Of a DNA stretch of 64,000 nucleotides, positions 1 to 13,841 are shown piece by piece. This stretch comes from Gorsachius magnificus. Its lineage: Eukaryota; Chordata; Aves; Pelecaniformes; Ardeidae. The translations under genes and the position numbers were made by a program. The stretch covers positions 32,362,806 through 32,426,805 of the forward strand of contig CM067081.1 in the NCBI GenBank assembly GCA_034008185.1, given 5' to 3'. Every line of letters starts with the position of its first letter. The first letter of the stretch is position 1. The notes below the pieces were generated by a model. That model did not search any database. It was not told the DNA's origin and saw only the letters and a list, made by a program, of their open reading frames with translations.

Positions 1-1009
1 CTGCTTCCAATTCCAACAGATCCAAAACACTTACAAAGTGTCTCTGACATGGAAGGTTCAGGAACTCAAGTTCAGAGGTAAAGGTTTTCCATACCTTTGT
101 TTCAGTAAGAATTTGTAAGGAATACCTGAGCGAACTTTTACACACACTTGAATGTTATGTATCTGATAAGACTGTTAAAAGTTTTGCCTACCTTACACTA
201 CATTGAAGGTTTTTCTTTGAACTTGCATAGTCTACATACAACTTGATTTTACAAAGCTACAGGGATACCCTGGCTACTGCAGTGGTCCCCATTCCTGCCC
301 CCCTCCAAAACATCAGGACTGTCTGAAGAGACTTTAAGCATGTACAGCCACTATAGTTAGGGACACACCTGTATCAACATTACCCTGGTTTTCAGTAACC
401 CTTGTTATACTTTGTTAAATGGTAATTAAAAAGCAGAGACTCAAAGTTACATAGCTAAAGGACAGTCCTGGAAAGGCAGAATTTTCCTCTGATATATTCT
501 GTCACAAATATACAATCCAATGTTAAAGCACTGTAGTGATGGTGGAAAGGATGTCACATACTCAAGTGACATTGTTTTTTCTCCTGCTTTAAAACACAAC
601 AGTGAATTCATGCTCATGCTTCCCGCTTACTGAAATGAAAAGTGTTGTACTACTGAAGACTCAACATCATGTTTTTTTAAATGGAATGAATCACTTCAAA
701 GTGAACAGGTAACAGAAGTTAGCAAAATCAAAGTCTCTTCACAGTGAGTAATTTCCCATAACAAGACATACACCTATTCCTGAACTTTTACACTACAAGT
801 GTTTGGTGCCTATGCAAGACACTGTTTTTACTCAACAATTTCTGCAGAAGACTTGCTTTTTTAAGTAAACAATAACAAATATTCTCCAATTTCTATATTA
901 AGATACCTTAAAAGCACCAATATTGAAATGTCAACATCAGTATACGATAACAAAAAGGTATCAGGGGAAAATATCAGGTCAGATCAGACAACCTGAGAGA
1001 AGAGAAGCT

Positions 1010-1860
1010 ACTGCACCTCCATGCCCCCAGGTCCAACCAGTAGCCAGGTGGAAAATGTATTCCCAGTAGACAGTTGCACACAAAGCACATATATGGATAT
1101 ATACAGAACTGGCTGCACTGATAACAATGACATACGCACAGAGTACTCACACAAACACAGGCAGCATCAACAGGATATATAAACATACATACACACACAC
1201 ATGCATACTGTGGATCCATCCAGCAGCAGGGTTTGGACACACAGTCTCCTCAGTTGCTGGCACATGGACATAACAGACCCTGAGGCTGCATGTGTGCGCA
1301 CACACACGTGTGGCTGTCCAGGACTCCCCTGGTCCTCCAACAGCCAACCCCACTGAGGTCTCACCCTTAGAGAGCCGCACACCTACACAGGTCTCGTCCC
1401 TAGAGACCCTCAGACCCCAGCCTCTTCAGAAGCTGGCCAGGACTTCCTTGATACTTCCAACAGCCCAGCTGCTCCTGTGGTCTTGCCCTTAGACCCACAC
1501 TGCTCCCTCAGCAGTTTATCTACTCACTGGGGTTGATCAGGGTTGATCTTTGCCAGTACCACACCCCACACTCACTCCAGGCACTGGCACCACAGACACA
1601 CATGCCTCTGAACCCTGGTCCCACTCCAGTGGCCAGCACAGGTTTTCAATCACCTCAGTGTCTCCAGTCACTGGCACCATAGGCCCTGTAACCCACAATA
1701 CCACTCCAGTTGCTGGCACTTAAGTCTGTTCCTCTTAAGTCCAGCCTCTTCATTTACTGACACGACAGACAGACAGGCCCTCTGACTCATGGTCCAACTC
1801 CAGCTGCTGGCACTCAGGTCCCCACACAAACAATGTGCACAGAATAAGGAGTCCCTCACC
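1010..1860. repeat. Degenerate minisatellite, unit about 45 bp
   Basis: A recurring core of the form TCCAGTTGCTGGCAC followed by a variable CA-rich spacer appears at about 1250, 1575, 1627, 1664, 1706, 1754 and 1802, with spacing near 37-50 bp in the clearest part (1560-1850). Copies between 1010 and 1560 are weaker. Several small open frames on the minus strand cross this array; their repetitive, Cys/Val-rich translations reflect the repeat and not a gene. The array adjoins unusual sequence up to about 2430 and may be part of a larger mobile element. Confidence 0.6.
1287..1312. repeat. Alternating purine-pyrimidine tract
   Basis: Twenty-six strictly alternating bases, including GTGTGCGCACAC, lie within the degenerate minisatellite. 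With its GC and CA/TG steps it is the strongest Z-DNA candidate I noticed in the window. Confidence 0.7.
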
Positions 1861-2430
1861 CAGGAAATGAGTTAAAAAGGTATTTAATAAGATAATACAG
1901 ACTGGACTGATGAGGTGCAAGGCACAGTCAGACAAGCGCACTGACCAGCAATTACTTACAAGTGACTGGCCTTTTTTGTCCCTTCAATACCCCTACTTAC
2001 CCATACACTTTCCTCCTTAAATCACTCTCTTTCTCCATCTTTGGTTCATCTCTAAAGCGTACCATAATAAATCCTGTGCTATCCCAAAATGCTCTTCCTC
2101 TGAAGCCCATAGCATGCCCCATACCCTCTCAGTCACAAAGGTGCTCCAGCCTTGACTCATACTGATGGGTTTCACACCTGTATAATGGGTCTGAGGCTTC
2201 CTGGGAGAGCATCTTTTCCTCCAAGTCCTTAACCTGTTTTCCTCGCCTGCCTTTGTGCCTCTGTGCTCCTCTGGGCTTGTGGAGACAGGCTTTTGATGGG
2301 CTGATGGCTCCTGTGATGGACCCACAGTAGCCAAGGCAGGGTATTATTTGGCCTCCCCCTCTTGCACTGTCTCTCTGTGCTCCTCTGTGGGGCTGCAGCT
2401 GAGCCTTCATCACAACACCTGAAAAAAGGA
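1861..2430. other. Unclassified repeat-like block adjoining the minisatellite
   Basis: This block is more GC-rich than the surrounding intron. It contains two related segments, CCTCTGTGCTCCTCTGGG near 2258 and CTCTGTGCTCCTCTGTGGGG near 2373. Together with the minisatellite it could be an old LTR or solo-LTR-like insertion of about 1.4 kb in minus orientation, since ATTAAA followed by GAGTTTCCTGGG-like sequence is seen on that strand. I could not find paired ends or target duplications, so this is only a suggestion. Confidence 0.3.
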
Positions 2431-2720
2431 GGCACAGCTATGCTAAAAGGGCAGTCAGTCTACAACATCAGAACAAGTCAAAGATAAAATCCCTTTAAAT
2501 TTGTAACAAGCAGCTAACTGGGGCCCCAGCACTAACTATGTTGCTTTCAAGATCCATTCTTACAAGTTGTGCTAATTACTAATGTATACATAGCCAAATC
2601 TCTTTAACTGGTACAGTTCTATCCAAATGAAAAAATCAGTAATTGTATAACTAACTCAACTTTCACTGGTAATTTCATCCATTATACCCACCTCAGGATT
2701 TAATGCTTTAAAAACCTCCT

Positions 2721-2771
2721 AAAAAATAAAAAATAAAAAATAAAAAATAAAAAAAAACAAAAAACAAAAAA
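2721..2771. repeat. A-rich microsatellite (AAAAAAT)n/(AAAAAAC)n
   Basis: Four exact AAAAAAT units are followed by a run of A and three AAAAAAC-type units. It is an ordinary intronic microsatellite, and no LINE or SINE body is recognisable directly next to it. Confidence 0.85.
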
Positions 2772-5700
2772 CCACCAAACAGTAAAAGCTGCCTCTGTTA
2801 GACCTGAAATTTAACGGATGACAAAATTGCTTCAGGTTCAAAGCGGTTTTCCCGTAGGATTCATAGATTTAAACCTTGAGTAAGGGATTAACACATCTTG
2901 CTTCAAGTAACATAGTGACACTAATCCACTGACATCTAAGAGGAAGAGTTAGTGGCTGGAGACTGATTTTTAAGGAATGCAATTACGGTACAAGAACAGC
3001 CCAGAGGAGGCACAAAATTTTTTCATTAGTGTTTATATGCATAAAAACCACTCAACTGTATTAAATCCACTTAAAATACTTTTAGTATTCCCCATCATAC
3101 AGAGGAACAGAAGCAATCAAGTATCTGAAATAAAAAGATGAAATGCCTAAGAAAGGCAAAACATTATGATAATATCAAAAAGAAATCAGAAAACAGATAA
3201 CAAGACAGTCAGAAATATCTTGGCACATATGTTTAAGATGGGTAACTCCTCTCAGACTCTAAGCAACCCTGGAAACAATGATATGCACAAGATTAAAATT
3301 TATATGGGCATACCTACAGAAATTAAAATAAGTGAAAAGCAAATATATTTTTTCTTGCTAAACTGTAGCCAGACATACTTACAAAAACAACTGCACAAAG
3401 ATGCAAACAAAATAAAAAAGATTAGGTTAGAATTCTGAGGTGCTCATATTCTGCTGATATTTACTTTTTCTGTAAAAACAGAGAATAGGGATTTTAAGTC
3501 AGTAGCCAGCTGCATACTTTACATAAGATTACTATATAACATACATAACTATATAACAAAATAGCTAATGCTACGTTATTACCTAAACACATAGAAGTGT
3601 TACCATGCAGAAATTACTGTAAAAATAACATATTTCCATAAGTATGTACTCCCAGTAGCAACCAAGTTCAGAAAGAAATATATAGACTTATTTGAATAAA
3701 TTCTGCGTAAATAACAAAATTTGTTCTTAAAACTGGATCCTGAAAAGCTCCCATGACTACACCAGTCTAATTTTCAAATTATGGACATAAAAATGTACCT
3801 TCTTTCTCCCAGCTACACGAAAATGAAAATCTAAATTTTAAGTCCATATGCCTGGAGTGTGTGTATGTGCATACATAATTCTCTCACATGTCTATGGACA
3901 TGAACTTGCACACCCCTGCAAATGAAAGCATACAATGCACAATGACTGAGGCAGTTTTTTATTCAAACACATCCTTGTTTGAGAAACTGCTTTATACAAA
4001 ACTCTGGTAAACAGTAATTTCAATAGCCAGTATAATTTGAAATATTTTGCCTGCGTATAATTATGAAACTAAAAACAAATGTGTTTGTATGTGAATAGTT
4101 ACCCAGGGAACAGTCTGTTAAGGAAATACATTCTCATGGCTAAACTGTGGCTTTATCTGGCAAGTAAGTACCCTACCTCCCCTACACAGGCTTAGAGAGG
4201 CCTATGCTTGAGTAAGATATATAGATATATATACACACAAATCAAATAAGGATAAAAAGTAACAGTCATCTATAAATTAAATTTCCCTCAAAGTCTTACA
4301 AGCAAATATGAAGCCGTTTGCTAGAAGTACTTGATCCTGTAAACCAATGGTCAGAGAAATATTGGGGCTATGGTATCCCACATAACCCTATTTATATTTA
4401 TTTTGTTGACTTGAATTAGTTCATCTTTGATTTTCATATTTATCTCATTTACTTGAAGCAATATACCAGGTAGGCAATTACACATCGTTTGGCTCTCTCC
4501 ATACAAAAAAGGTACACAGAAGTAGCAAAAGATTTTTCCACACAGTCATAAATTAATAGATTCAGTTACAAGGAAGAAGGTATTTAAGTGTGCAATGCAA
4601 CATCCTTCTGCTAGAAGCCGAAAGTTGCTGTTTGGTATTAAAACTGTTTTGGTCAGGTTTCACTGCCAAGTAACGTAGGCCATTTAGAACAAAATTGACA
4701 AAACAAAGGTAATCGTGCATCTATTTTCATGATCTTTCCTTTCTTAACCATTCCGAATTACAGATCCACTTTCTTGCACAACTAAAAAAGAAAGCAAAGT
4801 ACCTAAAGAACCCCTTTTCAAGGGGTTACACCTCAGAATTTGTTTGTCTGCAAAAAGAGAAGGTGGGGTCCATCTTCTTTCCCTTTTTTCTTAGTGTCAG
4901 ACAGAGGCCTTTAGGTATTTGCACCATGATCAACTCTTCTGTGAATTAACTAGTTTCATTACTGTAAAATGGAGGTTAGAGCAAAAGAGGGGAGGAGCAA
5001 ATTTTTAACAGGTGTTTTTAGTTTTAGCCTCACCACCTTACTCTCACATACAGTACAGATGTATTCATTGTGCCATTCCAAGTTAACTACTAAAATACTG
5101 TGCAAAACAAATTCATGCTATGTAACTTGCAAATTTTGCTCCAAATTAGTAAACTGCAGCAAACATGGCTAACTTCGGGTGTATTTGTAGCTCAATGTTT
5201 ACACGGTAGTTTTATGGAGGACCAAGAGCCAAAGCTTCTTTTTTAAAAAAAAGTGTCAAAAAAACTACCTATTATCACAGTGGAAATCCAGTGGAAAGTC
5301 CCTAAATGCATTCAGTCAAATGATATTATTTAAACATTGACTTTCTCCAGTTAATTTATTGCTAAATACACTCACTAACAAACATTTTAAATTAAAACTA
5401 AGGAACATAGAGCAGTCACCCAAGGAAAATACATGCTGCTGAACTGTATAAATGCAGTGTAGTAGAATATAAACTGAATTACTGACCTCACCGTACTTTC
5501 TTTTTCTTTAAAACTTACAGCTTGCTATATTTATGAGGACAATACAAGAGACAGTTAAAGGAGATTTGATCATACCCATGTTCAAAACCATTAAATGCAG
5601 CTAAGAGAGTAAAACCATAACTCCGCTACTGTTTTGCCAGTGGCCCAATATGCCACAGTTATTCCTTGTTTCTAATCCCTTCACCGTAAAGGCTAAAAGA

Positions 5701-8070
5701 AAGCACAAAACAAAATCTGCATTCTGAGAGCTAATATTATTGAAACATTATTTAGAAATCCGTCACCTCCCAACATACTTGCTGCCTGTTCCATTCATCA
5801 TCAACTTCTCCAGTTATAACATGAAGGTTCCCACTAGTTCAAATCTACCATTCAGAAAGTTTATAGCCTTTGAGGGGTAAGTATTATAGGAATAAATTAA
5901 AAAAAAAAAAATTCATTAATATTTTATGAGGTAGAAAACATACTGGTAACTACATTTCAGAATGTAAAATTCAATTAATGGAAGAGAGTTTTGTAAGAAT
6001 TACGTTCTAAGATATTACTTGATTAAATATTACTGCTATTCCAAGTTAACACTACTGTACAAAAAAAGAAACAAAATCCCATGTAACAATAGTGTTGCTG
6101 AATAGAACAGCCCTCAATGTATTTAATCACCTAAACCATTTTACACTAATATATGACTGAACCATAGAAGTAGTTCAGTATCATCTTGCCACCAATGAGT
6201 TCTCCTGCAGATTTTAATCTGATTAAATTCAGAAACCAAGTTTTAACTGTCTTTTAACAGCTACAGCTTCTGGTTATTTGCTAAAGAGAAGAAATGCAAG
6301 GAAAACAAGTATTTGTCCTCTATCATATACTCTGTTCCTCTAATTGTGGGGAGGAGGGGACAACTTTCACATATTAAAACCATATATAATGAAGTTATAT
6401 AATAGTGACACTGCATACAATGCAAATATATTGCAGTTAACATAAATATCAGAAGACAATTTTCTAACATTCAGATACTGGAATACAAGATCAAATTCTT
6501 CTAATATTTTATTATTTACATTACTGCTGATATGGCATTACAGTTTCCCCAAGATCATCTGAAAGTAAGAATTAAAACCAAAGCATAACATGCAAGACCA
6601 CACATACTAGTTAGTGAGCAAGGATATTTCAACAGCTGGAATTGCAAAGTCACGTTGGAGAGAGACATCCATACTACTACACTCACAGTGACACATGTAT
6701 TGAAACTCATTTTGAGCTAACCAAGCTCAGATGGTGACAGCAGGTTAAATACAGCAGCAGTGACAGGAGAGTTTGCCAAGAAAATAGGTTGAATAAACCT
6801 GTGTTGAGGTTTATGCAGATAAAAGAAGCTATCTTCCATGGCTATAACTACAGTACACCCCTTGTTAAAAGGAAGTCTGAGGCACTGTATCCGTATTACA
6901 TTTTTGTAAGCAAACTCCTCCATGCATTACGAGACACATTTTTGCTCTACAAGTCATGAAGAGTTAAGTCCCATAAAGAATAATTTGTTTTAGAAATTGG
7001 GAAAATCCTACACACATCAGTCAGAAGGAATTTCGCCAATAACTTCAGTTATGCCTATCTTTCACCCTGCCTGCACTTGCACACCAAGCTGGGGCAGGGT
7101 AGGGGGGGAAGACAACTTATTTTGTTTTGCTTGTGTGCGCAGCTTTTGCTTTACCTATTAAACTGCCTCTATCATAACTCGCACATTTTCACACTTTTAC
7201 CCTTCCAATTCTCTTCTGCATCCCACTGGGGAGGAGTGAATGAGCAGCTGTGTGCGGCTTAGCTGCCTACCAGTGTTAATCCAGAACAAATAAGTAAAAT
7301 TTACAGCAATACCACTTAAACAGTTTAGTAATTTTAAACACAAGCATTCCACAGCTGCCATCAGAACTTGAAGAAAAAAAATCTACGACTCTCAACCCAA
7401 ACAAATCTGTGTCTCCTAATATTCTTACTAAGCACTTCAGTCTCGAGTGCTACGAGTTCCTCATAAACATCTTTAATACAAAGAACCACCAATGTACCCA
7501 AAATAGGCTCTAAAACGATAACCAAGACGATGACATTTTCTTTTAAAGTGTTGCAAAAGCAATTCCAAAATGCTTTAACTTAAGTCCTTCCTTCAGTGTT
7601 CCTTAGGCTAGCAATGAGAGTCTGCATTTGGCAATAGATGCAAAGTATGTCAGAATTTATGTCAACACAAAACTGGAGCAAAATTCTACAAGTAGGTTTA
7701 TGGGTAAATATGTCAGCAGACAAAAGGTGTCAGAGTAGTAAATTTTCCATAGATGCAAAGCAAGGTTGCAAACAGAATTTAATCACCTCGGGTATTCTTT
7801 CACCAAGAAAATGTTGGGAATTCACAACAGGAGGAATGCCTCATACCTGTTCCACACAAACAGTGGTCTGGCAAAGTTCAGCTACCCTGTTCAAAATCTC
7901 ATCTTGAAGCTACAGAAAGAGTGTTCTGAAAGACGTAAAACAGAAAAGCTTTGATTTAAAGTGGAAAAAAGATGCTGTAAAGTAGGCCTCCAGATGACCT
8001 ACTACGCTGCGCTTGCAAAATGAAGTCTTGGGAGTTCAAGATACTTGGAAATGCCTCAGCTAAATGAAAT
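2772..8070. other. Intronic DNA, no gene seen
   Basis: AT-rich sequence with short A and T tracts. The open frames here are short (under 100 codons), have no recognisable domain and lack codon bias. I see no repeat family, RNA gene or splice-site-bounded exon that I can support. Confidence 0.6.
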
Positions 8071-8184
8071 ATGCTTCGGCTGGCAAGAACAGGTTAAACA
8101 GGTACATACTTGACCCTGCTTTGCACAGGTGGTTGGGCCAGATGACCTCCAGGGGTCCCTTCCAACCCTAGTTACCCTACAATT
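8071..8184 (+). mobile_element. Old CR1 LINE 3'-end fragment
   Basis: The word GGTTGGGCCAGATGACCTCC followed by AGGGGTCCCTTCCAACCC is the diagnostic 3' end of CR1. The preceding GGTTAAACAGGTACATACTTGA also fits the CR1 3' untranslated region. The terminal octamer repeats have decayed to TACAATTTCATAAAATT. Only the last 110 bp or so are present, and the divergence points to an old insertion. Confidence 0.75.
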
Positions 8185-11100
8185 TCATAAAATTTAGATA
8201 CAAAGTTAGAATAAGCCTGTAGGCTTTTATTAAATTAACTGCATATTTTAACTGATACTTGCCTTTTGATTTACAAATATCCTGTTTAAAGAAGCTGGGT
8301 TTGTGAAGTTGTAATTAGATCTTAACCAAAGTTTCCAAAGGGAAATGCTACCTCTAAAATCAAGTGCCAGCTGAACCAAAATTATCACAAGTGAGAGAAA
8401 AACACAGGTAAAAGATCCAAAAGAAGTGAACAACACAGCTTTTCCATCCAAGAAAGGCAATTGAAGGGGTATGTTTTAGAAAGATCACAAGGTGATCTAA
8501 AGTGGAACCTACGCTGCAATCATTTAGAATACTGAAAATGGTATAGGTAAAAATCCAAACAACCTACTGTACTGAGCAATGGTGCTTTGTTAATTCCAAG
8601 GGGAGTTAAAGTAGCATTTAATCAAGAGATTTGAAATGTTCAAAATAAATCAATTTAGCACATTCTAGTATAAAAATTTAATATAAAATAACCATCAGCA
8701 TCTTTCACTATTTTTTTTAATTTCAGTATGTTCCAAAACTTGTTATTAAAAACTTGTGTAATTTATGGACAGTTATCAGCACCTCTTTCACAAGTTCTTC
8801 AAAACTGTTTAGTAAAAGCTGACATTAGCCCATCATCTATGTCCCTTTTCCAAGTCATCACTGCCTGAAACAGAAGTTTAGACAAGACTACCAACAAGAC
8901 ACCCCTTAGAGGGGAAAAGGCCAACATAAGACTGTTGGAAAAACAAAGGAGTTCACTCATTGCAGTACAAGCATACACTACTTACAAGTTCTTTCAAAAC
9001 AAAATCCAAGCAGATTCCAGCATAACGGTGGGAAGGAAGGGAAGACAAAATATGGAAGAAAAGAAGATGGGGAAAAAGCAAGAAAGAGAATTCTCTTGAG
9101 TTTCAGGCAGGGGCCACATGTTAGCATGGTTTCTCTGTGAAACACCCAATACAATATTGTCTTTATGAATCTTTGGGGTACAGTTGCTGAGGTACTCCCA
9201 GAGCTAAAATTTGGAACAAAGACATGAAAGTGTGGAAGGAGTAAACGAGTCCTTTCTCCCTTTTCATCTACGTTTTCCTTTTCTCAACCTCAACCTTTCT
9301 TTTCATCCATTTAAAAAAATACTTATTTAGCTAAAATAGCTGAAAAATATTTAGGTGCAGCTGTCACATTCTACTAAATACTGGCATCTGCATTTAACCT
9401 AAAGTTTGTGCTATAATAAGCCAAGCCAGCTTTCATCACCAATATGCTTTTCCTGACATAGATGCTTAGATCCTTTTCTGTTTGTTCCCAAACCTTCCTG
9501 AACTAATCCCCCAACTCTATTGCCTTAGATATGGTCACCTGGACATCGATACCACCAATTCACCTTAAGTAATAGGACGACTTAGCATGCAATTCCTTTA
9601 TGTCACTGACATGTCTGAAGCTGGTCTTTATGTACTGGCTGTAGCACCAGTACATAAAAAAAAAAATCTGTCGTCATCTGCATTCCACCAAGGGTGGAGG
9701 CAGACAAACACTTTCTCAAAATGAGTTCCCAAGAAATCCACATTTCATAAAACCAAAACATCCTGTTTCTATAAACAGAATTGTCAAGCAATCCATTCCA
9801 GAATGGATACTCAAGGAGGAATTCTTAATTAAAAAGCAACTTTTCCTGTATTTCATTTAAAACCTTTTTCAACATTAGAAATAACCTTCATTTTTATGTC
9901 CCTAATTCATATAGTAAAACACCAAAGGAGACAGAAGTGTAAAATTATTGCAAGGAAAAAGAAATACTTGGGTATCTTTAAAAACACTGTCAGAAGCTAA
10001 AACTTGCATACTACTGAAACAAATTGTATTCTATAATCTCATATGAATATAATGTCTACTAGAAGAACCTTTTTGATTTGTTCATACCAGAACATAAGTA
10101 GTTTTGATTTGGTTGTAGAATGTTAATCTGACATCTACTCAGATAAACTGAACAATATCCTCAAGAAAGTTATTAAACTTTACTAAACATCATATCAGAA
10201 AATTTTTAGATTTATTTCTTCACAACCCAGCATCAGTCAAGATATTCTAGACTTCCCCCTTAGAATACAAAGCCACTGCTGATAAAATCTGCAAGTGATT
10301 GATGTTAATGGTGCTGTAAGTAACAGCAAGTCCAAGTTACAGATACATGAGGAGCTGGAGCACATGGTAGGTTGACATAATCAAGCTTGTATTTAACCCT
10401 GCCATATTAAAACTTAAAGATACAACATGAAAGAATGCAATCATAGCCTTGGGAAATGATAGCGTAAGCTTGCAGTGATAACAATCACGACCTCCCACCA
10501 ACTTCAAGGTACAAAAGACTATCATGAAAGTTGGGTGCATTAACAGCAATTATTGATAAATAAGCTGAACGCTCATTACCCCACTAACAGTATTTGCAAA
10601 ACACCTCACAAATTGCTGTGTCCAGTTGTTAATTATTAAGTGAGAGACAATAAAAAGGTTAAAGCACACAAAGACCTTTGAGGTTTCACGAAATCACAAG
10701 ATTTGGGATCTGAAATCATATTTCACAGCGGAACACCAAAGGTCTGTCTGTTTAGGACTGACTCGCAAGCCCTTGCAACATTCACCACAGTAATATATTA
10801 GCAGCCTCAACTCTGGCCCCTACTCCTCTGTTGGCAGCTACCTTCCCTAAAACAGGGACACAGCAGGTGGAATCCTGTGCCAGCTCCTCAACACGACAAT
10901 TCAGAGCTTGTCCCGTTAGTTTAAATCCACCTCCATCACCATTTAGTCTTGTCACCCTGGTTAGATGGGCAGTATCTTTCAGTGGGAAGCTAGATGGACG
11001 ACTGCAATAGCATCTTAAACTAGAATAACATTAATTACCCCTCATTAATCAAAGCTCTTAGTTTATTAAAAACAAAGGTAAAAATAATTTATAAAAAATT

Positions 11101-13833
11101 GCAGAAGAGAAAATGTCTGATATAGTGGATTAGCTGATCTAGTAGTTAAAGTAAAAAGAACTCATGACCAGAAGTTGAAGCTAAAATACAAAATAGTGTG
11201 TGTAATTTTTTTTACTTCTTTTCAAAGGAAATATATAATTAATCATACTCTTATCACTGGCATACTTTAAAATCAAGACAGTACATATGAGCCATAAATT
11301 TCTGATCTAGACACAAAGACTCAGTCAGGGAAATTTATGGCCAGTATTAGGCAGAAGGTTAAACTGTATCAACATAAAAGTCTCTTTTAGTATGAAGACG
11401 TATCAATTATTTCATGCTTCAACAAGTAGTCTACTAGCCCCAGAACAAAAACAGCAGCATGAAATTAAGAATGACAGAAGTGACTAAATATTCTTGAAGT
11501 ATTAGAGAAATTCCTCTAACTGAAGGCAGCTTCTGTTAATAAAGTAAAAAACCTTAACAGCTTATTGCTCTCTATCTTCTTTTTTGTAAATACTGCTTCC
11601 CGTGGGTTTAATTATACTATTCCACAGGAAAAACATATAATGGTTATGCTCACATAACTTTGATTTAATAACTTAATCATAATAATTACCAATAAAGTAA
11701 TATATTTCTCCCTATGTCCTGACTTCTTTCACAGATCTTGACTGGCCTATCCCCAGGCTATAACTATTTCATGCATCAAGGAAGGATTTAGAAACATATA
11801 AAAAAGTACAACTGTAACATGCATGAAGTAGAGCAGGTAAAATGTATTTTTTTATATAATGAGTTTAATGTATTTAATACACACACAATGACATAATGTA
11901 AATGCACTAAGATATCTGTGGGGTTTTTTTCCAAGCTGAACCAATTACAAACAGAAGGATACCTTCTAACTGCAAATATTTTTACTTCTCTATGATGAGA
12001 ACATTGAAAAAGAAATGGTTTTGTTAGAGACAAGGAAGGAAAATTTGTAGAGACAGTCTAATTCCTTCAAATACTATTAACTGAGCAGGTGATTTATCTT
12101 CAGTGAGTACCATATCAAAAATAATATTTAAAAATAGGAAGCAGTCTATAAAACCACTTGGCTAGAGGCTGTAAGCAAGAAACGTGAACAGCTTAAACTT
12201 ACTTAGCCATCGAAACATGAAACAAAAGATTCTGGTTTAGAGGGACAGCTGTATTTAGGACAACTGGCAAGGTTTCTTTTTAGTCCAGGTAAGCAAAATT
12301 CAACCTTTCCACAGACTGAGCACAGGTATCCTACAGAAGCTGATCTGGAATGATTCTTTTTCATAAATGGTTTAGAACAAAATCATTTGCATTTTAGAAA
12401 CGGCAATTTTGGAGGTAGATAGGTCTCAAACATTAGCTCTGATACAGAAGTAATAGTCTTTGAAGAGTCATTCACTAGTCTGACCATCTCAAATTTGCAT
12501 GCAAATTTAGAACAAAAAAAGCAATGCTGATTTCTCAGGAGATTTCAGAATGAGTGTTTTATGGATGTTTATGAGCTATGTCTAGAGCAACACTGATCCT
12601 CATGCAGAATTTCTCCATGCTGATTTCACTCACAAAAAAAGGTGAATATAATTGTATTTTAAGCAAATTCTAGCCAGAAAAGCTTTACTTCCCTGCAGCA
12701 CCATGCATTATTCCCACTTCTTCCAATAAAAAATTTTGGGAAAAGGCTAACAAATTTCGGAGGGATGTAGAGGGAAGCAATATCCAGCCTTTCCACAAAA
12801 GTCTTCTTTTCACACTGGTGTAAGTGTGAAAAGTGTAAGTGTGTAAGTACTGGTGTAAGATTTTTTTTTTAGATTTAAATTGTTAGCCTCTCATTATTCT
12901 CCCGACTATTCCAAAGTCCTGGTTATGTAATCATCCAAACTATTCAGAAATCATTCAGAAGCCTACATTTATTATAACCACACATTCATATATAGTAACT
13001 GGTGTGCTTGTTTCTTGCAGGGGAAGGGGGCGGTGCTGTATGGGGTTGGTTTGGGGTTTTTTTTCACTTTTAAAGGTAAATACTACTATACTGGATAGAA
13101 GCATAAGGAAACTTCATAGACTTGTTCTATTCCCCACATGCAGAGTCCCAACTTCCCATAGCAATATGATTTATTTCTTCATTTTAGAGCCTTCCCCTGT
13201 AGAACCTAAACCTTGCACTCATTCTTACTCCCCTTTAACAAGCTCTTGTAGAAAAGCCTCTTTTTTTTCCATGCTATCATTGCTTCATAGATAAACATGC
13301 TTAAATTTTTCTGATAAACTAGACATTGGAAGGATCAGATGGCCACATCTCCCACAGCTTAACCTTTAAGTACATAACTAAAATGCTTCAGTGAGACTAC
13401 CAATTACTGCAGTTATGTTACTACCGCACAGAACTGTTCAACACCAAACTGAGCCATAAGATTCCAGAAGCCATTTTTAGCCTTGGGCACTAGGCCAAAA
13501 ATAACCTTTTCAGTTAGCTAGGAAGCCAAACATAGAGAGATATGAAAACTGAGAGAGGGAGTACAGCACTTCTTGCCAAAATACTGCATTTTTTGTAATG
13601 TTAATACTCTTTCAGATTACTGGATTCTTAACTGATTGCAAATATATTGTGATACTCTTTTAGAGACTGTTTCTGAGTCGTACTACCATGCTTCTGTGCC
13701 AGAAGCTACTATAAAGTGAGCTCTTAGTGTCTGCATTGTGTTAATACATTTTAAAAATCACTCCCAGGACTTAAAACCGTAGTGAAAGGTTCAAGGTTTA
13801 CATCTTTACTACGATCCTAACATCTTCTAGAAC
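8185..13833. other. Intronic DNA, no gene seen
   Basis: AT-rich intron sequence. Points of note are a purine-rich tract at about 9025-9095 and a degenerate GTGTAAGT-type repeat at about 12817-12860. No open frame exceeds 100 codons with any recognisable content. No RNA gene or transposon was recognised. Confidence 0.6.
12817..12860. repeat. Degenerate GTGTAAGT repeat
   Basis: CTGGTGTAAGTGTG, AAGTGTAAGTGTG and TAAGTACTGGTGTAAG follow one another, giving four to five imperfect copies of a GTGTAAG word. It is a small simple repeat in the intron. Confidence 0.6.
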
Positions 13834-13841
13834 AAAACTTC

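Noticed and set aside
2855..2900. GGATTCATAGATTTAAACC, resembling the antisense start of an old CR1 tail
   Set aside because: Only about 18 bases match and the following sequence does not continue into CR1 text.
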